A stretch of 13,703 nt of DNA from an uncultured Neomegalonema sp. (GTDB lineage Bacteria; Pseudomonadota; Alphaproteobacteria; Rhodobacterales; Rhodobacteraceae): assembly GCA_937958345.1 (NCBI GenBank), contig CALGNW010000039.1, positions 1 to 13,703 on the forward strand, given 5' to 3'. The translations under genes were made by a program, and so were the position numbers. The notes under the pieces are model-generated. The model had not been told where the DNA came from, did not search any database, and saw only the letters and a list, made by a program, of their open reading frames with translations. Each line of letters starts with the position of its first letter. Positions within the stretch are counted from its first letter, which is position 1. Positions 1-7,123 of this stretch are shown here, in pieces.

Positions 1-407
1 TATGTGCCGCGCGAGAGGTACTCTTTGATGATGTCGTTCTGCACCGTGCCTTGCAGTTTCGACGTGTCCGCGCCCTGCTCCTCCGCCACCGCGATATAAA
101 GCGCCAGCAACCACGCAGCGGTCGCGTTGATGGTCATGGAGGTGTTCATCTGCTCCAGCGGGATGCCATCGAACAGCGTGCGCATGTCACCGATATGAGC
201 GACGGGGACACCGACCTTGCCGACCTCGCCGCGCGCCAGAATATCGTCGGAATCGTATCCGGTTTGGGTTGGCAGATCGAAGGCGACCGAGAGGCCCGTC
301 TGGCCTTTGGACAGGTTGGTCTTGTAAAGTTCGTTCGAGGCGCTGGCCGTCGAGTGCCCGGCATAGGTCCGCATGAGCCAAGGGCGGTCTTTTTTCACTT
401 CGGACAT
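1..407 (-). CDS. ecm: ethylmalonyl-CoA mutase (MeaA/Ecm), N-terminal 135 residues, partial
   Basis: This is the 5' end of a coenzyme B12-dependent acyl-CoA mutase; the rest lies beyond the left edge. The start is ATG at 407-405, with an AGGTAAGG-like Shine-Dalgarno about ten bases upstream. The product begins MSEVKKDRPWLMRTYAGHST and shows mutase family signatures: RTYAGHSTA (about 13-21), GLSVAFDLPTQTGYDSD (about 38-54), a MNTSMTINATAAWLLALY segment (about 87-104) and LQGTVQNDIIKEYLSRGTY at the edge. The very short N-terminus and the RGEVGKVGVPVAHIGDM wording resemble ethylmalonyl-CoA mutase rather than methylmalonyl-CoA mutase, which normally has a much longer N-terminal extension. Ecm converts ethylmalonyl-CoA to methylsuccinyl-CoA in the ethylmalonyl-CoA pathway, which replaces the glyoxylate shunt in many alphaproteobacteria. 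The C-terminal B12 domain is not in view. The family is certain; the subfamily is inferred from remembered homologues. Confidence 0.9.
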   Translation of the reverse strand, partial: MSEVKKDRPWLMRTYAGHSTASASNELYKTNLSKGQTGLSVAFDLPTQTGYDSDDILARGEVGKVGVPVAHIGDMRTLFDGIPLEQMNTSMTINATAAWLLALYIAVAEEQGADTSKLQGTVQNDIIKEYLSRGT

Positions 408-431
408 ATTCGGGCCTTACCTGATGCATTC

Positions 432-467
432 GCGCAATAATGTTGCGCAATTTATATTGCAGTGCAA
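432..467. promoter_or_regulatory. paired TTGC-type palindromes upstream of ecm (candidate operator)
   Basis: Two inverted repeats lie 25 to 60 bases upstream of the ecm start. GCGCAA-5-TTGCGC spans 432-448, with TTGCGCAA itself a palindrome at 443-450. TTGCA-G-TGCAA is perfect at 457-467. Regulators of the RamB/PccR type (short-chain acyl-CoA regulators), which control propionyl-CoA and acetate assimilation genes, are known to bind motifs built around TTTGCAA. The position and wording fit such an operator for ecm, but the assignment is inference. The symmetry is read directly from the sequence. Confidence 0.45.
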
Positions 468-497
468 CACGGCTGGCAAGCGGAACCGCCCCGTGCC

Positions 498-587
498 GGT
501 TTTTCACGAGTTTTCAGCCTCAAACGTTCATTTTCCGCGAATTTGCGTGGTTTTTCGAGAGTTTTCCCTGACGGATTCAGAGTTTTC
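498..587. repeat. phased direct repeats GGTTTTTC-N2-GAGTTTTC upstream of pncB
   Basis: An 18-base unit, GGTTTTTC-NN-GAGTTTTC, occurs at 498-515 and again at 549-566. A half unit, GAGTTTTC, follows at 580-587. The octamer starts are 51 and 21 bases apart, about five and two DNA turns, so the copies would sit on nearly the same helix face. They fill much of the gap between ecm and pncB, 80 to 170 bases upstream of the pncB start. They may be binding sites for a regulator of pncB or ecm. The spacings are also multiples of three, so a small reading frame is an alternative explanation. Confidence 0.6.
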
Positions 588-667
588 AGCGAAAATCCAA
601 GGGTTTTGCCACAGAGCAATCCGTGCAACGGTCGCGGCCCTTTCCCGAGTCGCTCAGGGCCGTTTTG

Positions 668-1960
668 ATGACCGATATCGCCACCCGCGTTCACAATCAC
701 AACTGGAAAATCGATCCGATTGTGCGATCTGTTATCGACACAGACTTTTATAAGCTGTTGATGGCACAAAGTATTTTTCGGCACCATGGCGATAAGCAAG
801 TCACCTTTAGCCTGATCAACCGGACAAAATCCGTGCCGCTGGCCGACCTGATTGACGAGGGCGAGCTGCGCGAACACCTCGATCACGTCCGTACACTGAA
901 GCTCTCCCGTGGGGAGAGTACGTGGCTGCGCGGGAATACATTTTACGGCGAACGGTTTATGTTTCGGGCCGATTTTCTTCAATGGTTTGAGGATTATCGC
1001 TTTCCGGATTACCATTTGGAACGAAAAGGCGACCAGTACGAACTGACTTTTCAGGGAAATTGGGTCGACGTGACCCTGTGGGAAATCCCCGCGCTCGCGA
1101 TCATCATGGAGTTGTACTCGCGCGCGGTGCTGAAGGGGATGGGCAAGTTTGAATTGCAGGTTTTGTATGCCCGTTCGATGACGCGCGTTTGGGAGAAAAT
1201 ACAACGGCTTAAGCACCTTGATCCCCTGCGCATTGCCGATTTCGGAACCCGCCGCCGCCACTCGTTTCTGTGGCAGGACTGGTGCGTTCAGGCCATGCAG
1301 GAGGGGCTGGGCCGGAGCTTTCTGGGCACATCAAACTGCCTGATCGCACAACGCAGAGAGGTAGAGGCCATCGGGACCAACGCGCATGAATTGCCGATGG
1401 TCTATGCGGCGACCGCCAAGAACGATGACGAACTCGCCGCCTCGCCTTATGCTGTTTTGGAGGACTGGCAGAAGGACTATCAGAGTAACCTATTGATAGC
1501 ATTGCCGGATACCTATGGCACAGCGGGATTTCTTGAACGTGCGCCGGAGTGGCTGAACAACTGGACCGGCATCCGCGTTGACAGCGGCGACCCGATCGCG
1601 GGGGGAGAGGCGATCATCTCATGGTGGAAAAGCCGGGGCGAAGATCCGACGAAGAAGCTGATGATTTTCTCGGACGGACTGGATGTGGACGTGATCGAAA
1701 AACTGCACGAGAGGTTCAAGGGCCGGACACTGCTTTCGTTCGGTTGGGGAACGCGTTTAACAAACGATTTCAGAGGCTTGGTGGCCGATGGCCGTCTCGA
1801 CCCGTTCTCGCTGGTGTGCAAAGTCGTCGCCGCAGACGGGCAGCCCACCGTTAAGCTGTCAGACAACCCCCGCAAGGCGATGGGACCGGCAGAGCAACTC
1901 GCCCGATACAAGTCCGTCTTCAAAGTCGGCGAGCAAGACGAGATGGCGGTAGAGGTCTGA
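668..1960 (+). CDS. pncB: nicotinate phosphoribosyltransferase
   Basis: PncB joins nicotinate and PRPP to give nicotinate mononucleotide, with ATP hydrolysis, in the cytoplasmic Preiss-Handler salvage route to NAD. The 430-residue product has the family landmarks: IDTDFYKLLMAQ (about 23-34), FSLINRTK (47-54), DFGTRRRHSF (191-200), GTNAHELPM with the likely phosphorylated active-site histidine His240, RVDSGDP (after about 300), FSDGLDVD and GWGTRLTND. The length fits the 400-435 residue alphaproteobacterial form. I chose ATG at 668 because the protein then begins MTDIATRVHNHNWKIDPIVR, as in related PncBs; an in-frame start at 623 would add 15 arginine-rich residues that look unlike the family. 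The Shine-Dalgarno before 668 is weak (CAGGGC). The gene is transcribed away from ecm. No terminator is visible after it. Confidence 0.95.
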   Translation: MTDIATRVHNHNWKIDPIVRSVIDTDFYKLLMAQSIFRHHGDKQVTFSLINRTKSVPLADLIDEGELREHLDHVRTLKLSRGESTWLRGNTFYGERFMFRADFLQWFEDYRFPDYHLERKGDQYELTFQGNWVDVTLWEIPALAIIMELYSRAVLKGMGKFELQVLYARSMTRVWEKIQRLKHLDPLRIADFGTRRRHSFLWQDWCVQAMQEGLGRSFLGTSNCLIAQRREVEAIGTNAHELPMVYAATAKNDDELAASPYAVLEDWQKDYQSNLLIALPDTYGTAGFLERAPEWLNNWTGIRVDSGDPIAGGEAIISWWKSRGEDPTKKLMIFSDGLDVDVIEKLHERFKGRTLLSFGWGTRLTNDFRGLVADGRLDPFSLVCKVVAADGQPTVKLSDNPRKAMGPAEQLARYKSVFKVGEQDEMAVEV

Positions 1961-1999
1961 TTGACCTTGCGGGTGGAATTAAACGAGGCGTATTTCTAT

Positions 2000-2005
2000 T
2001 ATAAT
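2000..2005 (+). promoter_or_regulatory. possible -10 element (TATAAT) upstream of the LldD-like gene
   Basis: A perfect TATAAT lies in a short AT-rich island just after pncB. The hexamer at the expected -35 distance (AATTAA, 1977-1982) is poor, so this is only a candidate. If used, it would give a leader of roughly 155 bases before the dehydrogenase start at 2170. Confidence 0.3.
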
Positions 2006-2169
2006 TCAGATACTTAATTAGGTTTTCATCAACTGAAAGAACCGTTACGTCGGATAGAGGTGGGTATCCGCAGATGCCCGCAAACCGGTACAATCTGCAG
2101 CGACATTCCGCCTCCGTTGCCCTCCGCCATCAGCAGGTCTAGTGTTACGCACGTGACCGGAGAGTGCCT

Positions 2170-3366
2170 ATGAGCGTCCAAAAGTGCAATAATACCAACG
2201 ACTTCAGGCGTCTTGCCAAGCGCCGGCTGCCCGCGCCGCTGTTCCACTATATCGACGGCGGTGCCGACGATGAAGTGACGCTGGAGCGGAACACCTCGGC
2301 TTTTGATGAAGTTCGGTTGATTCCCAATGGCTTGGCTGATCTGGATGGCATGGATTGTTCAACCACGGTGCTCGGCCAAAAGATCAACTGGCCGTTCTTT
2401 TTGTCACCCACAGCCATGACCCGGCTCTTCCACCCTGACGGTGAAAAAGGCGTAGCGCGGGCCGCCGAGCGGGTTGGTACGATGTATTCTCTATCGAGCC
2501 TGTCAACGGAAAGCATTGAAACTATTGGAGTTTGCACCAATGGCCCGAAGTGCTTTCAGATCTACATACACAAAGACCGGGGAATGACCCGTGACTTTGT
2601 TGATCGCTGCAAAGCCGCCAAATTCGACGCGCTTTGCCTGACGATTGATACACTCGTCGCGGGAAACCGGGAGCGTGATTTGGTCACCGGTATGACCGTC
2701 CCGCCCAAGCTGACGCTGTCGAGCCTTGCCAGTTTCGCCGCGCACCCCGCATGGGCATGGCGCTATCTGACCTCGGACGCTTTCGAGCTGGCAAATGTGA
2801 AGCGCCACATGAAAGGTGGAGGCGATCTATCTTCGATAATTCAATACGTTAACAGTCAATTCGATCCAACGGTGACATGGCGTGATGCTGAGGACCTGAT
2901 ACGCCAATGGGGCGGCCCGTTCGCAATCAAAGGGATTATGTCGGTCGGGGATGCGATCCGTGCACGCGATGCGGGAGCAAGCGCCATTATGATCTCAAAC
3001 CACGGCGGCAGGCAGTTGGACGGGTCAACCGCTCCGTTCGATATGCTCGGCCCGATTGTTGATGCCGTAGGCCAAGACATTGAAATCATTTTGGATAGCG
3101 GTATCCGGCGCGGAACGCATATCCTAAAGGCCATCGCGATGGGAGCAACCGCCTGTATGGTTGGTCGAGGGTATCTCTACGCTCTGGCTGCCGGTGGCGA
3201 AAAGGGCGTGGACCGAGCCTTGGATCGGATGACGGCGGAGATATCACGCAATATGACATTGATGGGATGCGCGAGACTTTCAGATCTTGACCGCACTATG
3301 CTCCAGCGGGGCACACCGATCGATTTTAGTGCGGCAGGTCGTCTGCCTGCCATTCCAGCCCAATAG
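2170..3366 (+). CDS. FMN-dependent alpha-hydroxy-acid dehydrogenase, LldD-like (L-lactate dehydrogenase family)
   Basis: A 398-residue TIM-barrel flavoenzyme of the lactate/glycolate/mandelate oxidation family. Members oxidise an L-2-hydroxy acid to the 2-oxo acid through FMN and pass electrons to quinone, cytochrome or oxygen. Visible family residues are Tyr27 in FHYIDGG, the FQIYIHKDRG strand (about 129-138), TIDTLVAGNRERD (158-170), FMN-contacting Lys254 in FAIKGI, catalytic His278 and substrate-binding Arg281 in SNHGGRQLDG, and DSGIRRG (309-315). The HPAWAW and FDPTVTW segments resemble LldD, so L-lactate is the best guess, but glycolate or another hydroxy acid cannot be excluded. The start is ATG at 2170 because GGAG at 2159-2162 is correctly spaced; a GTG at 2164 overlaps that site. 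The next gene follows after 15 bases, probably in the same operon. Confidence 0.92.
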   Translation: MSVQKCNNTNDFRRLAKRRLPAPLFHYIDGGADDEVTLERNTSAFDEVRLIPNGLADLDGMDCSTTVLGQKINWPFFLSPTAMTRLFHPDGEKGVARAAERVGTMYSLSSLSTESIETIGVCTNGPKCFQIYIHKDRGMTRDFVDRCKAAKFDALCLTIDTLVAGNRERDLVTGMTVPPKLTLSSLASFAAHPAWAWRYLTSDAFELANVKRHMKGGGDLSSIIQYVNSQFDPTVTWRDAEDLIRQWGGPFAIKGIMSVGDAIRARDAGASAIMISNHGGRQLDGSTAPFDMLGPIVDAVGQDIEIILDSGIRRGTHILKAIAMGATACMVGRGYLYALAAGGEKGVDRALDRMTAEISRNMTLMGCARLSDLDRTMLQRGTPIDFSAAGRLPAIPAQ

Positions 3367-3381
3367 AAAGGAGTTGTGATA

Positions 3382-3933
3382 ATGCCTTGTAATAATGTGT
3401 TTATCACGTCGTGCATGGCACTTGCACTGACTGTTTTTTCCGCCCAGATGAGCGCCGCTTACGACAGTGAGGCCCGCGCGGAAGAACGGGCCGATTTGCT
3501 GGTTGCTCTTAAGGCTGCACCGAATGAACGGATCGCGCGTGCGGCGGTTTCCGCGATCTGGGACCATTGGCAGATCGCACCGGATGAAAAGGCTCAGGTG
3601 CTGCTGGACGATGCCAGAAAGCGCATGCAGGTTTACGATTTTGCAGGGGCAATGGTGCATTTGGATGCGCTGGTCGCGCATGCGCCTGATTACGCGGAAG
3701 GTTGGAATACTCGCGCCACGACATTGTTTTTGCAGCAAAAGTACGACCTGTCGCTCGACGATGTTGAAAAAACGCTCGCCCTTGAACCGGCTCATTTCGG
3801 TGCGCTGGCCGGTAAAGCGATCATCCTAATGCGCCAAGGCCGCGCCAGCCTGTCACAAGAAGCATTGCGCAAAGCGGTCGAGATCAACCCGTATTTGAGC
3901 GAACGATCCATGCTGATCGAAACGCCCGAGTAG
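3382..3933 (+). CDS. exported tetratricopeptide-repeat protein
   Basis: A 183-residue protein with an N-terminal hydrophobic segment (about residues 7-25) ending in small residues (AQMSAA), read as a Sec signal peptide. The mature part is alpha-helical with two to three TPR units. The clearest is about 104-137 (AEGWNTRATTLFLQ...SLDDVEKTLALEP), followed by 138-171 (GALAGKAIILMRQG...ALRKAVEINP) and a weaker unit around 71-103. TPR proteins are protein-binding scaffolds, and no enzymatic motif is visible. The start is ATG 3382, with AAAGGAG at 3367-3373; a GTG at 3376 is too close to that site. The 15-base gap after the dehydrogenase suggests co-transcription, but nothing shows a functional link. 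It converges on the next gene with only 10 bases between the stops. Confidence 0.85.
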   Translation: MPCNNVFITSCMALALTVFSAQMSAAYDSEARAEERADLLVALKAAPNERIARAAVSAIWDHWQIAPDEKAQVLLDDARKRMQVYDFAGAMVHLDALVAHAPDYAEGWNTRATTLFLQQKYDLSLDDVEKTLALEPAHFGALAGKAIILMRQGRASLSQEALRKAVEINPYLSERSMLIETPE

Positions 3934-3943
3934 ACGCCCCCTC

Positions 3944-4324
3944 TCATCTGATCTTGGCCAATCCGTAGAACGAACCGTCTTCGCGGATAAAGCGGATGGT
4001 TTTTTTGAGTATTTGGGGGACTTTGCACGCCACCTTATAGCGTTTCTCGCCAATGTTCATCTGATGGCAGACGCGGTCTTCCCGCCATACCCACTCGCCC
4101 CACACGTTACTACCCGAAAATCCTCCGGTAAAACTCCGGTCTTCGAGAAAGATGATCACCGCGCCGCTTTCATATATCAGAGTTTTTCCAACGACTTGTT
4201 TGATAAAGTCTTCTTCGGTCATAATCCGCTCAAAGTCATCTTCGGCAAACGCAGATGAGCACGCGAGAAAAGCCGCAAGCATCAAAAATCCCAGCCATGA
4301 ACGGCTCGATCTCAACGGGTCCAT
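3944..4324 (-). CDS. small exported protein with two cysteines, unknown function
   Basis: A 126-residue protein with a clear signal peptide: a basic start (MDPLRSSRSW), hydrophobic core LGFLMLAAFLA (11-21) and a likely cleavage after AFA at residue 27. Cys22 lies in FLAC, a poor lipobox, so I prefer a soluble periplasmic protein. The mature domain of about 99 residues is beta-rich, with a GEWVWREDRVCHQM turn (about 76-90) and two cysteines, Cys86 and Cys100, that could form a disulfide. Its layout (acidic DFIKQVVGKTL start, GxxxF strand, W-x-W-x4-VC) resembles a family of short secreted proteins in Rhodobacterales, some misnamed dihydrodipicolinate reductase; no reductase motif is present. 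ATG 4324 is chosen because AAAAGGAA stands just upstream. It diverges from phnN. Confidence 0.75.
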   Translation of the reverse strand: MDPLRSSRSWLGFLMLAAFLACSSAFAEDDFERIMTEEDFIKQVVGKTLIYESGAVIIFLEDRSFTGGFSGSNVWGEWVWREDRVCHQMNIGEKRYKVACKVPQILKKTIRFIREDGSFYGLAKIR

Positions 4325-4436
4325 GTTGTTCCTTTTCCGCAAAACAGTTTACCAAGACGCCTAATGAGGGCAAAATTCTCACGAGTTCTTAATAATCATG
4401 TTAGACGACACGTCTTTCTGTTTCTGTGAGGCCACC

Positions 4437-4967
4437 GTGACGGCGCGAGGCACGTTATATCTAGTTGTTGGTCCCTCCGGCGCCGGGAAAGATTCGCTCA
4501 TTTCAGCCGCTGCGCAACATCGCGCCGACTTGTGGGTCGCACCGCGCATGATTACACGCGAGCCTGTCGATAATGAACATATTGAAATATCGGCTGAAGA
4601 ATTCAATGATCTGAAGCGGCAAGGACATTTTCTGTTGAATTGGGACGCGCATGGTCTGCGGTATGGTATCTCGCGCGATCTGCTTGATAAGCTGGAAGCG
4701 GGACAATCAATTATTGTCAACGGTTCACGAAGCATTGTTCAGGAAGCACGCGAAGATTTGGCTCCAGTCAAAATTATCCACGTTGTCGCGCCTGTCGATC
4801 AGCTAACCCGGCGATTGAGGGAGCGTGGTCGTGAAGACGAATACGAGATAGAGAATAGAATTGGTCGCAGTGCGCGCCTAGCCCCGCGAGGGCCTGATGT
4901 TATCACGGTGGATAATTCGGGAACGCTGGAAGAAGGGGTGACTGCTTTTCTGGCGGCGCTCGAATAA
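4437..4967 (+). CDS. phnN: ribose 1,5-bisphosphate phosphokinase PhnN
   Basis: PhnN phosphorylates ribose 1,5-bisphosphate with ATP to give PRPP. It acts as the last step of C-P lyase phosphonate breakdown, or as a route to PRPP independent of PRPP synthetase. The 176-residue product is a guanylate-kinase-like P-loop protein: Walker A GPSGAGKDS (12-20), the MITREP substrate segment (38-43), GHFLLNWDAHGLRYGI (63-78), IVNGSRS (93-99) and an Arg-rich LRERGRED lid region followed by ENRIGRSARL. I prefer GTG 4437, with GAGG at 4428-4431, because the protein then starts TARGTLYLVVGPSG as family members do. ATG 4398 in frame would add 13 residues. No C-P lyase genes are in the window, so this copy is isolated. 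It probably forms an operon with the next gene. Confidence 0.88.
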   Translation: MTARGTLYLVVGPSGAGKDSLISAAAQHRADLWVAPRMITREPVDNEHIEISAEEFNDLKRQGHFLLNWDAHGLRYGISRDLLDKLEAGQSIIVNGSRSIVQEAREDLAPVKIIHVVAPVDQLTRRLRERGREDEYEIENRIGRSARLAPRGPDVITVDNSGTLEEGVTAFLAALE

Positions 4968-4979
4968 CGAGGGAAACAA

Positions 4980-5582
4980 GTGTACACAGTTGTCGGGACA
5001 GTGGCCTCGCGGGCGATGCGGGTGGTTTGGATGCTTGAAGAACTTGAGCAGCCCTACAAGCTGATACCCGCCCTACCGCGAACGCCCGAGATCAACGCGC
5101 ACCACCCGGATGGAAAAATTCCTGCGCTCTTGTTTGAGGACCGAACCCTGCTTGATTCTGTTGCGATCACGCAGTTTCTCGCAGACCGCCATGGTGCGCT
5201 GACCTATCCGGCAGGAACCCTCGAGCGGGCGGAACAGGACTCTCTGACCCAGTTTTGCGTCGATGAGGTTGAGGGAGCGTTATGGACTGCGGCGAAGAAC
5301 TCGTTCGTCCATCCGGAAGAACATCGAACACCTGCAATAAAAGAAACATGCCGGTATGAATTCGGTCTTGCAATTCAAAGGTTGGAACGACGCCTCGGTG
5401 ACAGGCCCTTTGTGATGGGTGCGACTATGACCGTGCCCGATATCCTGTTCGGGCATTGCGCCGGATGGGCGCGGGTGGCGAAGTTCGAAATTCCGGACGG
5501 ACCGGTGCGCGCCTATCTTCGGCGTCTGGTAGACCGTCCGGCATTTCAACGCGCTGACGCGCATCGGACCGCTGCAACCTAA
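4980..5582 (+). CDS. glutathione S-transferase family protein
   Basis: A 200-residue two-domain GST-like protein. The N-terminal thioredoxin-fold domain (about 1-75) shows the usual order: MYTVVGTVASRAMRVVWMLE with a candidate glutathione-activating Ser10, the HPDGKIPALLFED segment (42-54, corresponding to the family NPxGKVP) and LLDSVAITQFLADRHG (57-72), where the family usually has ES rather than DS. The rest is the helical C-terminal domain, with VPDILFGHC near 144-152. The start is GTG 4980, preceded by GAGGGA at 4969-4974, 12 bases after the phnN stop. The substrate cannot be told; the family covers conjugation, isomerisation and reductive roles. It converges on gdh with 6 bases between the stops. 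Confidence 0.85.
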   Translation: MYTVVGTVASRAMRVVWMLEELEQPYKLIPALPRTPEINAHHPDGKIPALLFEDRTLLDSVAITQFLADRHGALTYPAGTLERAEQDSLTQFCVDEVEGALWTAAKNSFVHPEEHRTPAIKETCRYEFGLAIQRLERRLGDRPFVMGATMTVPDILFGHCAGWARVAKFEIPDGPVRAYLRRLVDRPAFQRADAHRTAAT

Positions 5583-5588
5583 GCCGGT

Positions 5589-7013
5589 TTACAAGCCCAA
5601 GGTCGCATAGCTGTCAGCTACCTTTTGGATCGAGATCAGATAAGCTGCCGTGCGCAAATCGACCCCCTCGTGTCTGCGTTCATTCCAAACCTTGGACATG
5701 TCCTGATACGCGCTGCGCATTGTATCATCCAGCCCAGACCTGACCAGCGACAGCTCGTCCGCGCCTTCCATATATTTCTGTTTAGTATCAGCAGGAAACG
5801 GCGAACCGGTCACTTCCTCAATGCCGCCGATCAGCATTTCGTGGAATGCCTCTTCCTGACGCCGTTGCATCCGGCCAAAGCGGATGTGTGAGAGGTTTTT
5901 GACCCATTCGAAGTACGAAACAGTTACACCACCCGCATTCGCATACATGTCGGGAATAATGACGCAGCCCTTGCGGCGGAGGATCTCATCTGCCCCGGCA
6001 GTAACGGGTCCGTTTGCGGCCTCGACAATCAGCGGCGCGGAAATCCGCTCGGCATTTCCAAGGTGGATCGCCGCCTCCATTGCCGCCGGAATGAGAATGT
6101 CGCAATCGAGTTCAAGGGCCTTTGCACCCTCGGCAATATACTCGGCCCCCGGATAGCCGCGAATGCCGCCGTGGTCAGCCATGTAACTTTTCAGCGTTTC
6201 AATATCGATACCGCGTTCCGAATGGATCGCGCCATCGCGTTCGATAACCGCAACGACCTTGCAGCCGTCGTCCTCTGACAGAAACTTCGCGGCATGATAG
6301 CCAACATTGCCAAGTCCCTGAACGATAATGCGCTTATCCTTCAGGTTGCCACTCAGATTAGCAAAGGCCACATCGTCGGGATGACGGAAGAATTCTCGCA
6401 GCCCAAATTGAACGCCGCGCCCTGTCGCCTCTGTTCTGCCGGCAATGCCGCCGACATTTCGCGGCTTACCGGTTACGCATGCACGCGCGTTGATATCGTC
6501 GGTCTTTATCCGCTTATAGGCATCCGCGATCCAGGCCATTTCCCGTTCACCCGTGCCCATATCCGGGGCGGGAACGTTCTGTGCCGGATTGATCAAATCC
6601 CGCTTGATAAGTTCGTAGGCAAAACGGCGCGTGATCCGCTCAAGCTCGTCGACTTCCCAATCAGCGGGATTGATGCAAAGGCCGCCTTTTGAGCCGCCAT
6701 AGGGAACCTCGACCAGAGCGCATTTATAGGTCATCAGCGCAGCGAGCGCCTCGACCTCGTCCTGATTGACGTTGTCGGCGAAACGGATACCGCCTTTGAC
6801 CGGTTCCATATGTTCGGAATGCACTGAACGATAGCCGGTGAACGTCTTGATTTCACCGCGTAATTTAACGCCAAACCGCACAATATACGTCGAGTTGGCA
6901 ACACGAATTTTTTCGGTCATGCCGGGCGGAAGATCGAGCATCGCCGCGGCCCGATTGAACATGATATCCACAGAATCTCTAAAACTAGGCTCGCGCGCAT
7001 CCGCAGCGGTCAT
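5589..7013 (-). CDS. gdh: glutamate dehydrogenase (Glu/Leu/Phe/Val dehydrogenase family)
   Basis: A 474-residue cytoplasmic enzyme interconverting glutamate with 2-oxoglutarate and ammonia. The substrate domain carries VKGGIRF with Lys73, MTYKCAL with Lys97, GGSKGG with catalytic Lys109 and PAPDMGTG with Asp151, matching the conserved lysines and aspartate of the family. The Rossmann domain follows, with GLGNVG at 233-238. The residue at the end of its second strand is Glu in VIERDG, an acidic residue that usually favours NAD over NADP; this is an inference. The length is close to the 450-475 residues of hexameric bacterial enzymes. Glutamate is the most common substrate, but a leucine or phenylalanine specificity is possible. 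ATG 7013 is preceded by AAAAGGGA. An extended -10 promoter lies just upstream. Confidence 0.92.
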   Translation of the reverse strand: MTAADAREPSFRDSVDIMFNRAAAMLDLPPGMTEKIRVANSTYIVRFGVKLRGEIKTFTGYRSVHSEHMEPVKGGIRFADNVNQDEVEALAALMTYKCALVEVPYGGSKGGLCINPADWEVDELERITRRFAYELIKRDLINPAQNVPAPDMGTGEREMAWIADAYKRIKTDDINARACVTGKPRNVGGIAGRTEATGRGVQFGLREFFRHPDDVAFANLSGNLKDKRIIVQGLGNVGYHAAKFLSEDDGCKVVAVIERDGAIHSERGIDIETLKSYMADHGGIRGYPGAEYIAEGAKALELDCDILIPAAMEAAIHLGNAERISAPLIVEAANGPVTAGADEILRRKGCVIIPDMYANAGGVTVSYFEWVKNLSHIRFGRMQRRQEEAFHEMLIGGIEEVTGSPFPADTKQKYMEGADELSLVRSGLDDTMRSAYQDMSKVWNERRHEGVDLRTAAYLISIQKVADSYATLGL

Positions 7014-7036
7014 CGACTCAATCCCTTTTGCCTAAA

Positions 7037-7070
7037 AATATAGCATGGGCTTACAGTGTATGGACGTCAA
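7037..7070 (-). promoter_or_regulatory. candidate extended -10 promoter for gdh
   Basis: On the minus strand TGC-TATATT (7045-7037) is an extended -10 element matching TGnTATAAT except for one base. TTGACG lies upstream at 7070-7065, but the 22-base spacing is long, so the TG extension would have to compensate. Transcription would begin near 7030 and give a short leader of about 17 bases containing AAAAGGGA. The promoter sits in the 110-base gap between hrpB and gdh, which argues that gdh has its own transcription start. Confidence 0.45.
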
Positions 7071-7123
7071 CGGAAGTTGAGCCGCCGAGCGCAGCCGAAT
7101 GCAAACAATTCCATATTTGCCGC

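Noticed and set aside
452..1261. Long open frame on the minus strand (269 codons) opposite pncB
   Set aside because: It lies antisense to the clearly conserved PncB, shows no family motif and has no promoter or ribosome site; it is a shadow of the codon usage of pncB.
668..4967. A PRPP/NAD module linking pncB (PRPP user) and phnN (PRPP maker)
   Set aside because: The genes are about 2.5 kb apart with a divergently oriented gene and unrelated genes between them; a biochemical link is possible but nothing in the sequence shows co-regulation.
5583..5588. A terminator between the convergent GST and gdh genes
   Set aside because: Only six bases separate the stops and no GC-rich stem with a T run is present across the junction.
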